A stretch of 64,000 nt of DNA, from positions 33,405,679 to 33,469,678 of the forward strand of contig NC_079135.1 of assembly GCF_945859705.1 (NCBI RefSeq), given 5' to 3'. The notes below the pieces were generated by a model. It was given only the letters and a program-made list of their open reading frames with translations, made no database searches and was not told the origin of the DNA. Positions within the stretch are counted from its first letter, which is position 1; every line of letters begins with the position of its first letter. Positions 22,521-34,735 of this stretch are shown here, piece after piece. This stretch comes from Episyrphus balteatus (taxonomy: Eukaryota; Arthropoda; Insecta; Diptera; Syrphidae). Made by a program: the position numbers and the translations under genes.

Positions 22521-23597
22521 CAGGGTGTCCCATAAGTAATGGATCAAACGAAATATGCTGATAGGCCAACTTTAGGGCTCTCAGAAATTGGTAACTTGTT
22601 CATCCCAAATCCTTACCGTTTTCGATTTAATGCAGTTTTTGTGAAATTTCGAAAAATCCCGACTTTGCAACAGTATTTTGCTTCCTCCGTTCATAATTGA
22701 TTTTTGTTTTTTACAATTCTTTCACTAAAACATTGAGTAATAATAAGAAATAATTAATTAATCAAAATATTTTTTATTTCATACTCCATTTTGCTGCAAA
22801 TTAATTAACAGTTCCATGTTTTATAAAAACTCAATTTCTTTCTTTTATTTCAGAGCAACACCCTGAAAAAAATTTGTATAGTGTGGCACTGGTTTATTAT
22901 TTTGAAAACTTGTCGTGTTTTTGCAGTTTTCAAAAATGTATAAAAGTTTCCAAAGTTGAAGATAGAACTGAAGATATTACAATTTAAAAGCAACAAAACA
23001 GGGCTTTTCAGAGAAAAATAACAAAGAAAAATAAACACATTTTCTCGACTGTTGTTTGTTTATTTCTTTTTGAAAAAAAGCCTCGATTTTTGTTTGTTAT
23101 TTTGCTCTGAAAACGTCTGTTTTTTTGCATTCAAATTAAAATATCTTTCGTTCTAATTTCAACTTTGGAAATTTTTATACATTTTTGAAAACTGCAATAA
23201 CACAGCAAGTTTTCAAAATAATAAACCAGTGCCACACCATACAAATTTTTTTCAGGGTGTTGCTCTGAAATAAAAGAAAGAAATTGAGTTTTTATAAAAC
23301 ATGGAACTGTTAATTAATTTGCAGCAAAATGGCGTATGAAATAAAAAATATTTTGATTAATTAATTATTTCTTATTATTAGGCAATGTTTTAGTGAAAGA
23401 ATTGTATAAAACAAAAATCAATTATGAGCGGAGGAAGCAAAATACTGTTGCCAAGTCGGGATTTTTCGAAATTTCACAAAAACTGCATTAAAACGAAAAC
23501 GGTAAGGATTTGGGATGAACAAGTTACCAATTTCTGAGAGCCCTAAAGTTGGCCTATCAGCATATTTCGTTTGATCCATTACTTTTGGGACACCCTG
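22521..23597. mobile_element. Foldback TIR element with TA target duplication
   Basis: A 1077-bp element with termini CAGGGTGTCCCATAAGTAAT and its complement. The arms are about 500 bp each and highly similar (22521-23030 against 23090-23597), around a short loop near 23060. It is flanked by TA on both sides. The sister F1 copy at 19940 preserves the empty site (AACTTGATATATAGTACC on the minus strand), so exactly one TA was duplicated. TA targeting suits a Tc1/mariner-type transposase acting in trans. No transposase ORF is present. Confidence 0.9.
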
Positions 23598-23760
23598 TAT
23601 AGTACCTATATCGCAAGTAAAAATGATTTGTTTTTTTTTAGTCATCAATTATTATTAAACTTAATTCATATTATTAGCTTCAATAACTGAAATATGTAGT
23701 TATTCTCTTTAATTTAAAACTAAGAATGTTCATTGCGTCAAAACGGTAAAACACTACATA

Positions 23761-25899
23761 CAGTGCGGTTCACATGGTTAGACGCACCAATTTTCGTTTA
23801 CATAAATTTCATTTTTTTTTGTGTGTGTGCAAGAATAACCAAAAAAATTGTATTTATTAGAATGGTTATTTAGTTCTTAATAGAAAAACAAAAAGAAATA
23901 GTGGGTGAGTGGAAGTTAACGGTACTTTTTAGTCCTTCTTGTCCGTGATGTAAGAAAAAGGGCAGCTTTTTTCGGTTCACATGATTAGACGCACACCTTA
24001 AATTAGTTAGTTTGGCGAGATCTATTGCACTGATTTGATTAAAGGAGAATGGGCAAGTTTGTATGGAATGTGGACGTTGCGCGGCCAGGAATGAATTTTT
24101 TGTTTTTTGCTGTAATTAAGGTTTACAAATTTTGTGGAGAAGTTTTATCCTTGTGGCGTACACCAAAAACGGATAAAATGCATTTTTGCATAAAACAGTT
24201 TATGCAGGTTGTCTCAAAGTTTTATCTTATGTGTGTATTTTTTAAGTGCAAAATACGATACTCTCTCATTTTCCCTAAATCTGAAGACCTTTATCTTGAA
24301 TTTCCAACCACTAGAACCCAAACTATAAGCATTTTAAAACAACAGTTTCAAGACAATTTTGAGAGTTTCGTTATTCAATTTTTTGTTAGTTTGAATTGTT
24401 TGAAAACTTTCGAACAAAATCTTGAAGTGGTTGTCTTAAAAATCTTATATTATGAGTTCTATTGGTCGGATTTTCAAGAGTAATGACTTCAGACTCAGGG
24501 AAAATGACAGAGCATCATATTTTATGTTCCAAATAAAAATATAAACCAATTTGTCGTTCATACATTGAATAATGCATTAACGATACTAATACTGCATTTT
24601 CTTACATTCTTAACGCAATACTGCGAAACGTCCATAGTAAAAGTTTTTCCTAAGTTATAGTCCTTTCATTTGATACCAATTTTATTAATGGCCGCTCAAC
24701 GTCCAAAATGCCCATTCTCCTTTGGAAGATTAAACATCAAGAAGTTAATTTTTAGTGATTTTCATTCAAAATCTGTTAAAAAAATTTCTGAGCGCGAAAG
24801 AATAATTGATAAATGACGCGTTGGATTCCAAAGGTCTTTCCATTAGCCCCATTGCCAAAAAAAATAGGATGAAGTGACTATTTCGAGAGAAATTATTTAA
24901 AAAACAGTGCATCCTACGAAAAAAACTTCAAAGGAGGAACAATAGAAGCTTTAACACCCCAGGAAAAATGAAAATTTATAAAAAAAAGCGTCGAAAACAG
25001 CTCTATCCCCGAGCAAAATTTAAGAAAAAGCTCGGCTAACGGGAAGAACATCAACTTTTCGGTGATTTCCACAACTTTCACGATTTTCACAAGGAGGAAA
25101 AGTTTTTGACACTTCAACATTCAAGAAAAGGAGGAGTAATGGTTTTGGGAGCCATTTAATATTACATTCGATTTAGTTTTCGTTTCAAACCGCTCTTTTT
25201 TTCAAACGGCGATTTTTAAAGACTATTTTTAAGTTTTATTTTAATCTAGGATGTTCAGCATTAAAAAAAAATCACCGAAAAGTTGATGTTCTTCCCGTTA
25301 GCCGAGCTTTTTCTTAAATTTTGCTCGGGGATAGAGCTGTTTTCGACGCTTTTTTCATAAATTTTCATTTTTCCTGGGGTGTTAAAGCTTCTATTGTTCC
25401 TCCTTTGAAGTTTTTTTCATAGGATGCACTGTTTTTTAAATAATTTCTCTCGAAATAGTCACTTCATCCTATTTTTTTTGGCAATGGGGCTAATGGAAAG
25501 ACCTTTGGAATCCAACGCGTCATTTATCCCTTATTCTTTCGCGCTCAGAAATTTTTTTAACAGATTTTGAATGAAAATCACTAAAAATTAACTTCTTGAT
25601 GTTTAATCTTCCAAATTTAATCAAATCAGTGCAATAGATCTCACCAAACTAACTAATTTAAGGTGTGCGTCTAATCATGTGAACCGAAAAAAGCTGCCCT
25701 TTTTCTTACATCACGGACAAGAAGGACTAAAAAGTACCGTTAACTTCCACTCACCCACTATTTCTTTTTGTTTTTCTATTAAGAACTAAATAACCATTCT
25801 AATAAATACAATTTTTTTGGTTATTCTTGCACACACACAAAAAAAAAATGAAATTTATGTAAACGAAAATTGGTGCGTCTAACCATGTGAACCGCACTG
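23761..25899. mobile_element. Collapsed Tc1-like element, giant inverted repeat
   Basis: The ends are CAGTGCGGTTCACATGGTTA and its complement, flanked by TA (23759-23760 and 25900-25901). The arms run from 23761 and from 25899 inward to about 25070 and 25275, leaving a loop of about 200 bp. They are nearly identical once a nested insertion (24044-24720) in the left arm is removed. The loop encodes KGGVMVLGAI followed by a stop (25127-25159), which resembles the conserved Tc1 transposase GGxVMVWGxI block. This therefore looks like a Tc1 copy that folded back on itself, losing most of its transposase gene. A hairpin transcript would be a natural small-RNA source. Confidence 0.85.
24044..24720. 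mobile_element. Nested Spy-like insertion between AAA and TTT
   Basis: A 677-bp insert in the left arm of the Tc1-like element. The ends are GGAGAATGGGCA and complement, with a second inverted block (TGGACGTTG[CA]GCGGCCA) just inside. The opposite arm holds the empty site GATTAAATTTGGAAG, while the filled site reads GATTAAA-insert-TTTGGAAG, so no target bases were duplicated. Precise AAA|TTT insertion without duplication is the published signature of Spy transposons (relatives of PIF/Harbinger). A 144-codon ORF inside (24049-24483) has no domain I recognise. Confidence 0.75.
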
Positions 25900-26079
25900 T
25901 ATGTATGTATATGTAACAAAAATCAACAAAATGGATTTAATAAACGGTCTTCCTCAACACAATCGACAAGGTTACTGGCCTTTTATCAGTATTTTTCTTG
26001 ATATAAGCCTTTCATTCATTCTATTTATAATTTTATAATTTTTAGTATTGATTAATGAAGAATGAAAAGAATAAGAAAT

Positions 26080-27085
26080 AAAATGCACGACTGGGTCGCA
26101 CGAACTTGCTCTTAGAGTTAAAGTTGCTTAAATTTTTAAGACTTTTTATATAGAAATTTGGAAAATGTAGGTACCTACTATATAGGTAAAAAAAAAAAAT
26201 AAAATTAGTTTTTTAAGAAAATAAAATAAAATCTGAAATCAAATTGCCCTCCAAAACAAGTATGCAATTTTGATTGATATATTAACATGCATTTTTAGAA
26301 AAAAAAATTTCAAAATCGTTAGAGCCGTTTTTTAAAAATCTAATTTTTTATAAATAATTTTTTGGAAAAAAAGTTTTAAAATAATATTGGTATGCCATTT
26401 TGTAAAAATCACTAATCAACATCTAAAAAAAAAATTTCAAAAAAATTCAATGTCCCGTTTTCGAAAATTTGATTTTTGAAAAAATAATTTTCAACATTTT
26501 TTTTAAAAATCCAAAAATTATTTTTTTTGAAATTTTGTTTTTGGTTTATATTTAAATTATATAAATGCTTCTTCACAAAAAGTTTCGTTGAAATCGAATA
26601 AGCTCTTTCAGAGATAATCGGATTTGAAAAAAACGGTTCTATGGCAGATACCGTTAATAATGATTTTCAAAAAAAAATTTTTTTATTGAAAGATAGACCT
26701 TGTCTTAAAACTAACATTTGAATTTTTTAAACAAAATCGTTAGAGCCGTTTTTGAGAAATTTCAATTTTACTAAAATCGGTATATGACAAGTACCGTTAT
26801 TTTTGGTCCAAAAAAATTAATTCCAAAAACCCCTCTGGAGAGGCGCCAAATAATGCTACATACCAAGTTTGACATCAATCGGTTCATCCGTTTAAGCTGT
26901 AGATTCGTTTACAGACAGACAGACTGACAGACTGACAGACGGACAGACAGACGGACTTCCGGGACCCACTTTTTTATCATTCTCTACCATCGTAATGTCA
27001 TGGAAAAATGCTATCTCAACTTTTTTTTTTTGTACGAATGCATAACTTGTTATATAGTAGGTACCTATATCGCAAGTAAAAAGTA
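26080..27085 (-). repeat. Family F1 repeat, full-length inverted copy
   Basis: Reverse copy from AAAATGCACGACTGGGTCGC to TATATCGCAAGTAAAAA. It contains the CAGACAGACTGACAG tract at 26911-26950, ACTTCCGGGACCCACTTTTT and the ATGCATAACTTG end. It closely matches the copies at 19940 and 21368. Confidence 0.8.
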
Positions 27086-27089
27086 ATAA

Positions 27090-28420
27090 AAATAAAGTTT
27101 GTTGCTCAGCTCTTTTGTTTGAACAACTTATATACCTTTCATTGTGAATCCGCCACAAAAATAATGACACTTTTTGATTTTTGTTCAAGTTTATGTATAT
27201 CAAAGAAATAACATAAAAATACAGTCAAACCCAAATAAAAGAGAATTCATTAATCTTAAAACTAGATTTGAAGTGCTGATTTTTGTAAACACTACTTTTG
27301 ATATCCATTTACATCGTTGATGCTACTGGTGCCTTCTATGCCTTTTAAACATCTGATTTCCGTTAGTTGTGTTTGGTATAGGTACATACAAAGTAAAACC
27401 CCTATTACTTATTGTTATATTAATTATTTTATTATTCTTTGATACTTTTCGAAAATATTTATCAAGACAACCTGTGATACTAGCCAGGGCATAATTGTGA
27501 TACTTAACAGAGCATCCTGCAAATCCTTAGAGAACAAACAAATGAAGAAGAAATTAAATTGCCATTTAAACAATTCTATGACTCTGTCCATAAGTAAAAG
27601 GAAATCGTATCCGACCATGGGTTATCAAATCAAACATTTGCGACATCTGACGGAAACAAAATTGAATGAAACACATAAAATCTAATTCCTCAACCAATTA
27701 CAGTTAGTTTACTTATCACATATTTAACCCAAAAGATATCCTTCTTTGAACACACAGATGTCTCTAGTATAAGGGTATCGATTTCTTTACAACCCTTATC
27801 CAACATGGCGTTATTATCCCCTAATGCGCAAACTCTAAACCACAAACTTCTACACTACCACTATACTTTCTCTAGCACAATTCATCGACATATCTACTCA
27901 TTCATTTGAAAAACGGATTCGAGTACATTCACAAGGACTCGTGTCCTTCTCGGTTAAATCTCTTCAAGTTGAATAAAAAAAAAATCCAAAATATTTTCAA
28001 ATAATGAAAACTCTAATAAGAAAATCAATTCAATGTAATCAAATCTCGAGCCGGTTACTTTATTATTCGTGTGAAAGCAGCAACTTATTCTAATTAGTTG
28101 ATCAAAATCAATCCCAATAAGTGTAGAGGTGTGATTCATACCTCTACACGTCTAGAAGGACTTTTTTTTTATACAATTTTCCAAGGACTATTTTTTCTGC
28201 TCTGCAAAAATTTTAACTGCGAAGAACGCAAATTATTATTTGAAGGATATCTTCAAGTGATCCTTGGAAAACAAAAAAAAAATACTGAAATTAAGGCAAA
28301 CTTGGTGTACATTTTAGTTTGTTTTATTGTGTTTTAAGACATTTTTTAGTGGATTTTTTTAAGTGAAGAACAAAAGATCCAATATTATAGATACCTGCAA
28401 AAAGTGAGTCTGCAGAAAAG
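27090..28420. other. Unique sequence upstream of gene B exon 1
   Basis: No repeats recognised and no coding exon. It may contain the promoter and 5' UTR of gene B. AC-rich and GAC-rich tracts appear from 28420 onward. Transcription start not determined. Confidence 0.4.
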
Positions 28421-28706
28421 AAAAAAAAATTGCCTGCCCCATTAGAGTGACCTCCCTTACCCCAACCTACAACAAAAACAACAACAACAACTGCTTACTT
28501 ACCAGCCGCGTATATCCGCAATGAATTGTAAAATATAGATAAAAGGATAGAAGGATATAGAAAAAAAAACAGAAGGAAAAAAAAATCAAATATAATAAAA
28601 AATACCCCCATTGTGGGTGTAAGTGCCCACGGCCGTCGATAGGACTATTGGCGACAACAACAACAAAGCAAACATCTGCCACCACGGGGGCAAACACGGG
28701 CTAAAA

Positions 28707-28796
28707 ATGGATGAATGTGAGAACCTCGTGATCGATCCAGAAGATTTCGAGGAGTCACCATTTAATGACGAAATAGCAGACGAAGGCGACGTGATG
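28707..28796 (+). CDS. Gene B exon 1 (sickie/NAV2-like candidate)
   Basis: First coding exon, 30 codons. The ATG at 28707 has context AAAAATGG, good for flies, and an in-frame stop (28620) lies upstream, so this is a genuine start and not an internal exon. The peptide is very acidic (MDECENLVIDPEDFEESPFN then DEIADEGDVM). The donor is GTGATG|GTAAAT in phase 0, which matches the phase-0 acceptor at 53245 across a 24.4-kb intron. A GC-rich, CAACAACAAC-containing leader precedes it. DEIAD recurs in exon 9. Assignment to sickie is from memory. Confidence 0.7.
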
Positions 28797-29358
28797 GTAA
28801 ATATAATTTCTCATATTTTTTCTTGCTTTAGGTAAATTTCTCTTCAATGTATTGTGTCTTTTTTGAATGACAGTCTTTTTTCCCTGCCACCCTTAAAAAG
28901 AACCACCCCATCACTATTTGCTCTCACCTCGAAACATCCTAGATTTTTAACGACGACGACGACACGTCGACGATGATGATTCATATCAGGAGCACTCATA
29001 ATCTAAGGCGCAAATCAAAGCTAGAGCCTCGTTAGTATCAAATAGACAGCCAAGCCGGTATCCACACAGTTGGTATAGGGTACTTTTGATGCACGACTTA
29101 AAGAAAAAGAGGACAACATTATGTGTGACGTGTGTGTTGTTTGTGTTTATACCTTGACAAACATAATTATGTGAAGTTATTTATATTTCGGTTTGTGTGG
29201 GCGGGAAAAAGTGGGAGTGGAAGGGGGAAAAGATTTAAAGTGCTGCTGTTAGCAGACTCGAAATCATCTAAAAACCCTAACACAAGTGCACTCCTGTTAG
29301 ATACTTATGAGGGTGGGGAACCTATAGTAAAGTTTTGTCCTACTGACAGTGCATTGTA

Positions 29359-31847
29359 CACTCAAAAAATTTCATGTGTAAATAGTACTAATAACTGCGT
29401 ACATTCTACGAATTTTATTCGTGGTTTTCAGCCACGAATGTTATTCGTAAAATGGACGTTTATTAGTACTTTTACGAATATTTTATTAGTATTCGTAGAA
29501 AATCATGCGTACATTGTACGAATACTATTAGTAGATTTACATTCCCATTCGTACATTGCACGAATAATTTGTAGTATTTACTAATGCTTTTCTCATTCAT
29601 TCGTACATTGTACAGCACTATTCGTATATTGTACGAATAGCATTGTAATATACGAATAGCATTGTAATATTTACAAATGGCTTTACTAATAATTCGTACA
29701 TTGTACAGTGCTATTCGTTTAAGGCACGAATGTTATTTATTGTAGAACTTTCCGCCATTGGTTTTTTTCCTGAAATTTCTTGAAATATTAATTGTTGAAA
29801 TAATTACCCAAGCATATAACTGTACTTCAAAAGTATAATAATTTATTGCATACATTTTTTAAAATTTATTAGTTTTTGGACTTAAATATTATACCACATG
29901 TATTCCCTGGTGTTCATATTGTTTTTCTTGGAAGACCACTGAAAATATATACATAAACAATAAACATATAACATTGAAAATCGCTCGAAAGAATGTCTAT
30001 ACTTACAATAAATATTTTAGAAAAGTACTTCTAACCAGAGAGGTTTTGATATGGTCCGCCATTTGCCAATTGGTAAAGCTGATTGTTGATGAATTCTTGA
30101 TGCAAACCTTGGAAGAATATTCTAAAATGAAAGTTAAAAGGCAAAAAATAAATTAGGATTAATGAAATAAGCTATAAAGGACAATGATTTAATCTTAAAC
30201 ATAGATTACTCACCCGATTTTTGTTGTGATTCTGGTTGTTCAGTCGATCCTTGGTTCTGTAATCACTTCAAACACTATTTTTACAAACTTTATGTTACTA
30301 AATTATCTAATTATATTTTCCGTGAAATATAGGCGATCTACTAGCGACGACACGCGTATAGCAACTAACTTTTTGATGCTATTTAGGAATGGAAAATGAT
30401 TAACAAATAACTTAAACAACGGATATTTCGGTTCAAATTTGGTACCACTCAACGAATTATTCGTATATTCTACGAATAATGCGTACAGGCACCCTACGAA
30501 TAAATTTCTCTACGAATATTAGTATTTATTTAGTAAATAGTACGAATTTATTAGTAAATACTACGAATACAATGCAAGAAATTACGAATGCATTCGTACC
30601 AGTGGCGTACGTTGAGTCACCGGGGCCCCGGGGTAAGACTAAAATTTGGGGCCCCTTTGATATTTGGGGGCCCCTTAGTTACAAAAAAAAATTACGTATA
30701 CGCCATACGTTTTTTTTTTGTATGGCTTATTTAGTTTTAGGTTTATTTTAATCTTTTAATATGTTCGTAATGCACTTTGCTATACTTACTTAAAATGTCT
30801 CTCATAAAAGTAGTAAACACTTGTACTAGGGGCCCCCAAAATAAAATATTTAGAGACCCCTAAAATAAAAATTTTTTTAGCTTAGGATTGATGGTTCTTG
30901 GGGCCTCTGTTCTGAAGTAATAAAAACATATTTTATTTTCCATCATCAGACATATTTTTTTTTATTTTGGGGCCCCTGAAAAATTATTTTTAGAGCCTCA
31001 AAATTAAGTGCTTAGAGGCCCCTAAAATATAATATAATTTTTTTGGACCCAAGAATTAAAAGGTATTGGGGCCTCTGTTCTGAAGTAATATTCGGAATGC
31101 CACCAATAACGTAATGTTTTTATTTTGGGCCCTGATGTATTTATGTTGGGGCCCCTGAATTTATATTTAATTTTCCATTTGATTGTTTTGAACCACTTTA
31201 GAAGATCCTCAAATAATATTTTTTTGCTGTTTTGGGGCCCCTAATGTATTATTTGTGGTGGCAAAGATTTTTCAAGTAATATTTTTTGGGGCCCTAAGAT
31301 AAAATTATAATTTTTCTTTTAAAAAAGCAGTTTATTTTTTTTTTTGGGGCCCCTGGGGTAACTTTTTTTTAAATCAACATACATAAATTGTGTGGCTACC
31401 AATGCATTATACATTACACTGAATGACATAATTTGTCTCCCTGGTTACTTCGTAACTCAATTTATGTTAACAGTTTGCTTCTCTGCATTGGCTCCAGTGT
31501 TGGCCCTGGGGTCGGTCGGGGGCCCCGGGGCACCGCCCTGCTTGCCCCAAGGGAGTGTACGCCCCTGATTCGTACGAAGAATTTACGAATGTTATTAGTT
31601 ATATGTACGCAATAATTCGTACAATGTACTAATAAAAGTTGTTTAATTTTTGTTTACGAATAAAATTAGTACATTGAACGAATAAATTCGTGGATATTAC
31701 TACAGTTATTCGTAAAATTTTACTAATGCATTCGTAAATTTTCTACTGCACGAATACTGCGTGTATTTTACGAATATGCGTACAATGCACGAATATTTTT
31801 GTTACGAATGCCATTCGTAGCCGTTTTACTAATAAATTTTTTGAGTG
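29359..31847. mobile_element. ATTCGTA-rich TIR element, TA target
   Basis: TIRs CACTCAAAAAATTT and complement are flanked by TA on both sides (29357-29358 and 31848-31849). The body outside the nested hAT element (about 1.5 kb) is packed with ATTCGTA and TACGAAT in both orientations, often paired as ATTCGTACATTGTACGAAT-like palindromes. No transposase was recognised. It is probably a non-autonomous TA-targeting element. It lies in intron 1 of gene B. Confidence 0.75.
30600..31567. mobile_element. hAT-type MITE with GGGGCCCC motifs
   Basis: 968 bp, ends CAGTGGCGTACG and CGTACGCCCCTG, flanked by a perfect 8-bp duplication ATTCGTAC (30592-30599 and 31568-31575). The 8-bp duplication and CAG-GGCGTA ends are hAT hallmarks. 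The interior repeats TTTGGGGCCCCT-like units about ten times. No transposase ORF. It sits inside the ATTCGTA element, so it is younger than that insertion. Confidence 0.9.
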
Positions 31848-31849
31848 TA

Positions 31850-34500
31850 AGCTTAACAGTCTGTTGCGAAAGAAAGTTGGTTTCAGGGTCTGTAAGCTTG
31901 TTTTGAATTTCGAAGAAGGTTTTTGATTGAGAATTTCTGAATACTAAAATAATGCACACATCCAATCTTATTAACCCGTCACATCGCTTAAGTTGGTTAT
32001 CTCGGAACAAGATATCTTCACACAGATAGAATTACTGATATTCTTCAAGGATTGTTGTTCAATAATAACCACAACTCACAGTTTTGGACTAAAGTTCAGA
32101 TAATTAAAAAAATAGGTATATCCAAAATAAGAGTACGCAGTTTTACAGATGTAAGCGTCCTAATATTGAAGTGAAGCTTGGCAGCGTCGAATAATATGAA
32201 TTTTGATGGTTAGAAATGCAATTTTGACAACTAAAGTAAAACTGCTGGTTTGGTCCTTAGCAAGCTGTCTTTCGAGTTGGTTTCATTAGCAACAAAACCA
32301 ATTTACAATTGGTATTTTATTTGGGTATGTCTTTTACACTGAGAGAAAAAACAATTTAAAATCAACGAAAACCACGTTGATTCAACTATTTTTGGGATTT
32401 GAGAATTGTGCACAGTTACTTCCAGTAAGAAAGTACAATAACCATGTCATAAACCTTCCTCGACGATGCACGTTTAAACTTCTTTGATGTTCTTTTCTGA
32501 CCAAATTTTAGGTAGCAGGAGATTTTCTCGTAGTCATCCTACACAATTGAATAAGATGGACAGTGTTAGCAAAAAGCGGTATCCCGACTAACAATTTTGC
32601 TTCTATAAAGCTTTACAGGTGCTATAGTTGCTCTTTCATTTAAAAGCCTTAATAACGATTTTTGAATTGAGAAAGAGATAGTGTACCTATAGCGATGATA
32701 AACTTAGGTTTTTTCCTCAAAGTCTGTCAAAGTTTGAAGATCTGGTAGATAACCAACTTTTCGTGCCTTTAACCCCACTGTTAAAACTAGATCAGGGGGG
32801 TCAATTCCCGTTCTTTGATATTTTGAAATGAAGACAAAATTCCAAGTTTCACACTAAATTCGATTCTTGATTTGTGAAAGAAATAAAACAATTGTCTAAA
32901 TCTTTTCACATACATAATAAATTATTTATCACAATAAGAAAACAATAAGAAACACAAAAAAAAAAACAATCTCAAAGACACCCGGGGCAAATGCCTTGTT
33001 CACTAGGCTAATTCGTTTATTAGGAAAACTTTTGTTCATATAAGCTGATAAAATATATTTTTCTCAAAAATGAAAGTTTTTTCATTTAGTACTTTTTAGT
33101 ACACATTTTATCACATTGAGTTTGAGAATCGCATAAAAGGTGCTGTGAAGTGATAAAATGAAAAAACGCTGTGATCGGGAACTGTCCCCCAGGTCGTTTT
33201 GGGGGAAACAAAAACTTCTGGGCAATCAAACAAATGAGTCGAAAAAATTTCACTATCGGTGTTGATAAGACTTTTATTATGTTCTTATCTTCTTAGGTGG
33301 TGGACTAATATGTTTCTCTTCATTAAAGCATATTTTCTTCTGAACAAAAGAGTTTCCATGTGTTCCTGATCAAATCATCTCCATATCCAGTAGAACAATT
33401 CAGCCGGCTCGCCATCCACACCAATAATCTTAAAGTTTTCATTCTTGGCGCATGTACATTGCACAATAAATATCAAGGGGCACGGTAGTGCCCAGCCAAG
33501 TTCTCTAGCAACTTTGGCACTACACCCTTATTTACAGGAAACAATTCAGGCCATTTTCGACCCCCCTCTAACTTCCACACCAAAGATGCTAGAAATTTCA
33601 ATCTCGCTACATTTGTTGAGCTGGTCAAAACCAAACATCTCACAAAATTCCAGCTTCCTACATTAAGTAGTTACTGAGATATAAGGCTTCAAAAATCGCA
33701 AAAACCGTAACTGACTCACTGACTCACTGATTCACTGATTCACTGACTCACTGACAGATCATCAAAATTATGGAGAACTTCCCGATATCGTAGAAACTTG
33801 AAATTTTACACGGTGATAGGGCTTGTGGTGTTTACAAAGGAAAAAATTTGAGAATTTCATCCAGGGGGCGTGGCAACCGCCCATTTCCGCTGAGTTTTCA
33901 TTAAATATTATAGAGCACTTCTGATTATCGTACAATCTTGAATTTTGGTAGAACGGCCCATTCTGGTAGTTTATATAAAGGAAAAAAATTTAAAGTTTGA
34001 GAATTTCATCAAAATTGTTTACTTGGCAATTTTTGAAATAACTTTGAAAACCGGTAATTAAAAAAAAATTGTCAAGAGAACAATCAAAATTTTATTGATA
34101 CGAATTTGAACCCAAACTTTTGAACTTGGTACACTTTTACATCTCAATACTTTTTGTGCCAGCATTATTTCAACATAGAAGAACTTGGCTCTTTTTTTAA
34201 CAGTAATGTTTTTGTTGTGTTGACTTATCTACATACAATTTGGTTGACTTTTTTACCGCTTCGTATGTATTTTTTTTTGTGTTTGTTACTTCATAACTTT
34301 GCACTGAATGAACCAATTTTGATAATTTTTGAAGTTATACTTCTTATGGGAGGGTGGGTATGAATATTTACTTTTTGACAAGAATGTCAAAGGGATTATG
34401 ACGCGATCACCCTGGGTAGCAGGGCTGTCGTTTCACCTTTAGAGTAGGCAGTACTTTAGTATTTAAAAATGCAGTACGCCGTAGTACGGCAAACATAGAA
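31850..34500. other. Intronic sequence with old repeats
   Basis: No exon confirmed. At 33711-33757 a GACTCACTGA/TTCACTGA tract occurs, followed by text such as GAACTTCCCGATATCGTAG. From 34030 to 34350 a degenerate segment ends with TGAACCAATTTTGATAATTT, which recurs at about 59469. A short inverted or paralogous repeat family is likely. Confidence 0.4.
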
Positions 34501-34524
34501 CACACAACACGTTGCAAGTTACAC

Positions 34525-34710
34525 GTTTCATGTGGCAAGTTGCATGTGGCAAGTCGTATGTGGCAAGTTGCATGTGGCAAGTTGCATGTGGCAAGTCGTA
34601 TGTGGCAAGTTGCATGTGGCAAGTTGTATGTGGCAAGTTGTGTGTGGCAAGTTGCATGTGGCAAGTTGTGTGTGGCAAGTTGCATGTGGTAATTTCCATG
34701 TGGCAAGTTG
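34525..34710. repeat. 14-bp minisatellite
   Basis: About 13 tandem copies of a 14-bp unit, CATGTGGCAAGTTG, with variants at two positions (TATG, GTCG, TGTG). Overlapping ORFs in several frames exist only because of the repeat. Confidence 0.95.
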
Positions 34711-34735
34711 CCAGGGTTGCAAAAAGCTCACATTT

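Noticed and set aside
24049..24483. 144-codon ORF inside the Spy-like insertion
   Set aside because: No recognisable domain, Phe/Leu-rich composition, no splice context; too short for a transposase.
29132..29584. 150-codon ORF next to gene B exon 1
   Set aside because: Half of it lies inside the ATTCGTA element and the rest meets a stop at the element's empty-site join.
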